Of a stretch of 19,637 nt of DNA, positions 17,662 to 19,637 are shown one piece after another; position 1 is the stretch's first letter; each line of letters starts with the position of its first letter. The notes under the pieces were generated by a model. The model did no database searches and was not told the origin of the DNA. It was given only the letters and a program-made list of their open reading frames with translations. The stretch covers positions 1 to 19,637 of the forward strand of contig JAICXF010000035.1 of assembly GCA_025981625.1 (NCBI GenBank). The letters run 5' to 3'. The DNA is from Sphingomonas sp. Lineage in GTDB: Bacteria; Pseudomonadota; Alphaproteobacteria; Sphingomonadales; Sphingomonadaceae. The translations under genes and the position numbers were made by a program.

Positions 17662-17886
17662 ATGCGCATTCGATTAATGGCGGCATTCGTGATCGCGGCC
17701 GCGCTCGCAAGCACCTCGGCGCCCGCCCAAAGCAGCGCTCAGGACAATGCTACTGCACAGACCACCGACAATGATGGGCCCAACTCGGACCTGATCTGGA
17801 ACGTGATCGGCTGCTTTGGCTTGCTCGGACTTCGCGGGTTGTGGCGGCCAACCGACAACGACGGCTATACCGACGACCCAATTTGA
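17662..17886 (+). CDS. Small secreted protein with W-x3-G-x2-G-L motif (tandem copy 1)
   Basis: A 74-residue protein. The signal peptide occupies residues 1-23 (MRIRLMAAFVIAAALAS then SAPAQS, cleavage after APA). A short Gln/Asp/Thr-rich spacer is followed by a hydrophobic segment WNVIGCFGLLGLRGLW (~47-62) and a polar acidic tail ending DDPI. The segment matches the tandem neighbour's motif position by position (W, I-G, G-L, G-L). It resembles the WGxxGxxG small proteins of bacteria but ends in an acidic tail rather than arginines. AGGAGGGAG at 17652-17660 is a strong ribosome-binding site. It stops 26 bp before the next gene, so the two are probably co-transcribed. Function unknown; association with the membrane or envelope is inferred. 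Confidence 0.7.
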   Translation: MRIRLMAAFVIAAALASTSAPAQSSAQDNATAQTTDNDGPNSDLIWNVIGCFGLLGLRGLWRPTDNDGYTDDPI

Positions 17887-17912
17887 TGGCTCAGCAGGGA
17901 GGAATTTTCGAT

Positions 17913-18239
17913 ATGCGCATGACAGGTTCACTCGCGATCGCTGGTGCCGCGCTGCTGGCGGCAAGCCCGGCACTCGCGCAGAACGACGCCGCGGCGACGA
18001 ACGCGACTACCGCCGCACCGGCGACCGATACGAACACGGCGAGCACGACGACGGACATGAACGCGACCGGCAATGCCGCCGCGCCCGTGACGCCGGCCGA
18101 AACCGCTGCCGTCATGAATTCGACCACGACGGACACGACGACCCAGGCTCCGCCACCGGAGCGTCACCACGGATTTCCGTGGGGCGTGATCGGGCTTCTC
18201 GGCCTCATCGGCCTAATCCCACGAGGCCGCCGCAGCTAG
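17913..18239 (+). CDS. Small secreted protein with WGxxGxxG-type C-terminus (tandem copy 2)
   Basis: A 108-residue protein. The signal peptide occupies ~1-22 (MRMTGSLAIAGAALLAASPALA). The next ~60 residues are almost only Ala, Thr, Asn, Asp and Met/Ser and are probably disordered. The C-terminal segment FPWGVIGLLGLIGLIPRGRRS has the architecture of a C-terminal sorting or anchoring signal: motif, hydrophobic run, basic end. This resembles the WGxxGxxG-CTERM pattern. AGGGAGGA at 17896-17903, nine bases before the ATG at 17913, supports this start. An in-frame upstream ATG at 17841 lies inside copy 1 and is rejected. Function unknown. Confidence 0.75.
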   Translation: MRMTGSLAIAGAALLAASPALAQNDAAATNATTAAPATDTNTASTTTDMNATGNAAAPVTPAETAAVMNSTTTDTTTQAPPPERHHGFPWGVIGLLGLIGLIPRGRRS

Positions 18240-18303
18240 CTTCGACTAGTTCTCATTTGTCTTCGAAGGGCGCGCTGCCATAAGCGGCGACTCTTCGGAG
18301 CGA

Positions 18304-19479
18304 ATGATGGACCAGCACAAACTCGCAACATCCACACGGATCGTCGAAGGCGGCAGGCGTAGGGACTGGCGGGGCCGGCTCGTCAACGTACCCGTCGAGC
18401 GGGGATCGACGATCCTGTTCGATAGCGTCGCGGAGCTTCAGTCCAGCAAGGCCGGACTCGGCAGTTACCGCTACGGACTGCAGGGCACCGCCACTCACTG
18501 GGCACTCGCGGAAGCCATCACCGAGCTCGAACCCGGCGCGGCTGGAACCGCGCTCTACCCCAATGGCCGTGCGGCGATCACCGGCCCGCTCCTGGCGCTG
18601 TTGTCGCAGGGCGACGAGCTGCTGGTGCCCGACAATGTGTATGGGCCGTCACGCAAGTTCTGCGAGACCGTCCTCAAGCGCTTCGGCGTCGCGACACGCT
18701 ATTACGACCCGTTGATCGGAACGGGCATCGCGGCGCTCATCGGCAGCAACACGCGCGCAATCCTCCTCGAAAGCCCGGGGTCGCTGACCATGGAAGTTCA
18801 GGACGTGCCGGCAATCTGCGCCGTCGCCCGGAAACGCGGAATCGCGACTTTGCTCGACAATACGTGGGCGACGTCGCTGTTCTTTCCCGCCATCGCCGCC
18901 GGGGTCGACGTGTCGATGGTTGCCGGGACCAAATATATCGGCGGCCACGCGGACATCCTGCTCGGCGCGGCCACCGCCACAGAAGCTTATTATGAGCAGA
19001 TCCAGGAATCCTCGTGGGACCTCGGCTACGGAATCTCGCCCGATGACGCGTGGCTGGGATCACGCGGGCTCAGGACATTGGGCATTCGGCTGAAACAGCA
19101 TGAGGAAAATGCGCTGAAGGTCGCGCACTGGCTGAACGAGCGGGCGGAGGTCGGACTGATGCTCCATCCCGCCTTTGACGACTGCCCCGGTCATGAAATT
19201 TGGAAGCGCGACTTCAAAGGCTCGTCGGGCCTGTTCACCTTCGAGCTCAAGGATCGTTCGCCGCAGCAGCGCGCGCTGTTCGTCGACGCGCTGGAGCTGT
19301 TCGGAATCGGCTATAGCTGGGGCGGTTACGAGAGCCTGGCCCTTCCAGTCGATCCTCACCGCACCGTTTCAAAGGCGCCGGCCCCAAATCTCGTCCGGCT
19401 GCACATCGGCCTCGAGGACCCGGACGACCTTATCGCCGACCTCCGCCAGGCGCTGGATCAGGCGGGCCGCTCTCCATAG
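18304..19479 (+). CDS. metC: Cystathionine beta-lyase
   Basis: A 391-residue PLP enzyme of the Cys/Met metabolism family that cleaves cystathionine to homocysteine, pyruvate and ammonia in methionine synthesis. SYRYG (54-58) supplies Tyr/Arg to the PLP phosphate of the partner subunit. LLDNTWAT (183-190) contains the Asp that pairs with the pyridine nitrogen. Lys210 in VAGTKYIGGHAD is the PLP Schiff-base lysine; the GHAD context and the SWGGYESL stretch near 339-346 point to beta-lyase rather than gamma-synthase. Length matches the family. Two ATGs lie back to back (18304 and 18307). GGAG at 18297-18300 is better spaced for the second, so the protein may start MDQHK. The 3' end overlaps the convergent CAP-domain gene by 22 bp. 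Confidence 0.93.
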   Translation: MMDQHKLATSTRIVEGGRRRDWRGRLVNVPVERGSTILFDSVAELQSSKAGLGSYRYGLQGTATHWALAEAITELEPGAAGTALYPNGRAAITGPLLALLSQGDELLVPDNVYGPSRKFCETVLKRFGVATRYYDPLIGTGIAALIGSNTRAILLESPGSLTMEVQDVPAICAVARKRGIATLLDNTWATSLFFPAIAAGVDVSMVAGTKYIGGHADILLGAATATEAYYEQIQESSWDLGYGISPDDAWLGSRGLRTLGIRLKQHEENALKVAHWLNERAEVGLMLHPAFDDCPGHEIWKRDFKGSSGLFTFELKDRSPQQRALFVDALELFGIGYSWGGYESLALPVDPHRTVSKAPAPNLVRLHIGLEDPDDLIADLRQALDQAGRSP

Positions 19480-19637
19480 ACATTTCCCGCCTCGCTGTAG
19501 CGGCAGACGAGGAATTCCTCGTTCGCGCCTACAGCGGTGGCGCAACCCACCTGTCGCGAGGCGCGCCAGATCATCTGGGTGTAATGGCCGACCCGTTCGA
19601 CATCGCCCGAGCGGCTGTTGTTCGGGAAAGTGCCTGG
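19458..19637 (-). CDS. CAP/SCP (PR-1-like) domain protein, C-terminal fragment
   Basis: An open frame on the minus strand enters at the right edge and stops with TGA at 19458-19460, giving 59 residues. It contains the CAP-superfamily motifs in order: VGHYTQMIWR (CAP motif 1, with the conserved His-Tyr-Thr-Gln and Trp), VGCA, then FLVCRYSEAGNVYGERPA (CAP motif 2, NxxG-type end). This closely follows the plant PR-1 ending (HYTQ-W, GCA, C-Y-PPGN-GE/QxP). Relatives are usually secreted; the signal peptide would lie outside the window. Function of bacterial CAP proteins is varied and not predictable here. The last 22 bases overlap the metC 3' end in the opposite direction. Confidence 0.88.
   Translation of the reverse strand, partial: PGTFPNNSRSGDVERVGHYTQMIWRASRQVGCATAVGANEEFLVCRYSEAGNVYGERPA

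Overview
The window is GC-rich chromosomal DNA from an alphaproteobacterium, most likely a member of the Sphingomonadaceae. This rests on several features: a short proline-tRNA ligase without an editing insertion, a general-stress (EcfG-type) promoter, a CGTCA/TGACG-ended intergenic repeat with the characteristic 'HSRESENP' translation, and small secreted proteins with a C-terminal W-x-x-x-G-x-x-G-L-x-G-L motif. It looks like ordinary core genome. I see no phage, insertion sequence with a transposase, CRISPR array, tRNA or rRNA.

Left part (1-4.6 kb): the 3' three quarters of an NADP-type isocitrate dehydrogenase gene (+) converges on an FAD-dependent monooxygenase gene (-). Both stop codons lie inside one 56-bp palindromic repeat. 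The monooxygenase is divergent, by 47 bp, from a CPA2/Kef-type monovalent cation:proton antiporter with a cytosolic TrkA-N domain. The antiporter converges on a small secreted protein of unknown function.

Middle (4.6-9.6 kb): alaS (-) with an unknown 123-residue gene just upstream of it. Divergent from that gene is mtgA, a monofunctional peptidoglycan glycosyltransferase with a long proline-rich tail. A hemerythrin-domain protein follows, preceded by a textbook GGAAC-N17-CGTT promoter of the general stress response.

Right part (9.5-17.3 kb): a minus-strand cluster proS > lolC/E-type permease > lolD > membrane-anchored LprI-like protein > dnaE. The first four genes are joined by 4-, 8- and 4-bp overlaps, and dnaE follows after 12 or 63 bp depending on its start. 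The cluster mixes translation, lipoprotein export to the outer membrane, an uncharacterised periplasmic protein and replication.

Right end (17.3-19.6 kb): a 398-bp non-coding stretch holds a strong hairpin with a T-rich tail on the + strand and no + strand gene in front of it. Next come two tandem small secreted proteins with related C-terminal tryptophan/glycine/leucine motifs, then a cystathionine beta-lyase gene (metC). The 3' end of a CAP-domain (PR-1-like) gene on the minus strand overlaps the end of metC by 22 bp and runs off the window.

No clearly new multi-gene system is visible. The best leads are the stress-promoter hemerythrin with its unusual N-terminus, the tandem WGxxG-type pair with the orphan terminator upstream, and the repeat that supplies the ends of two proteins.
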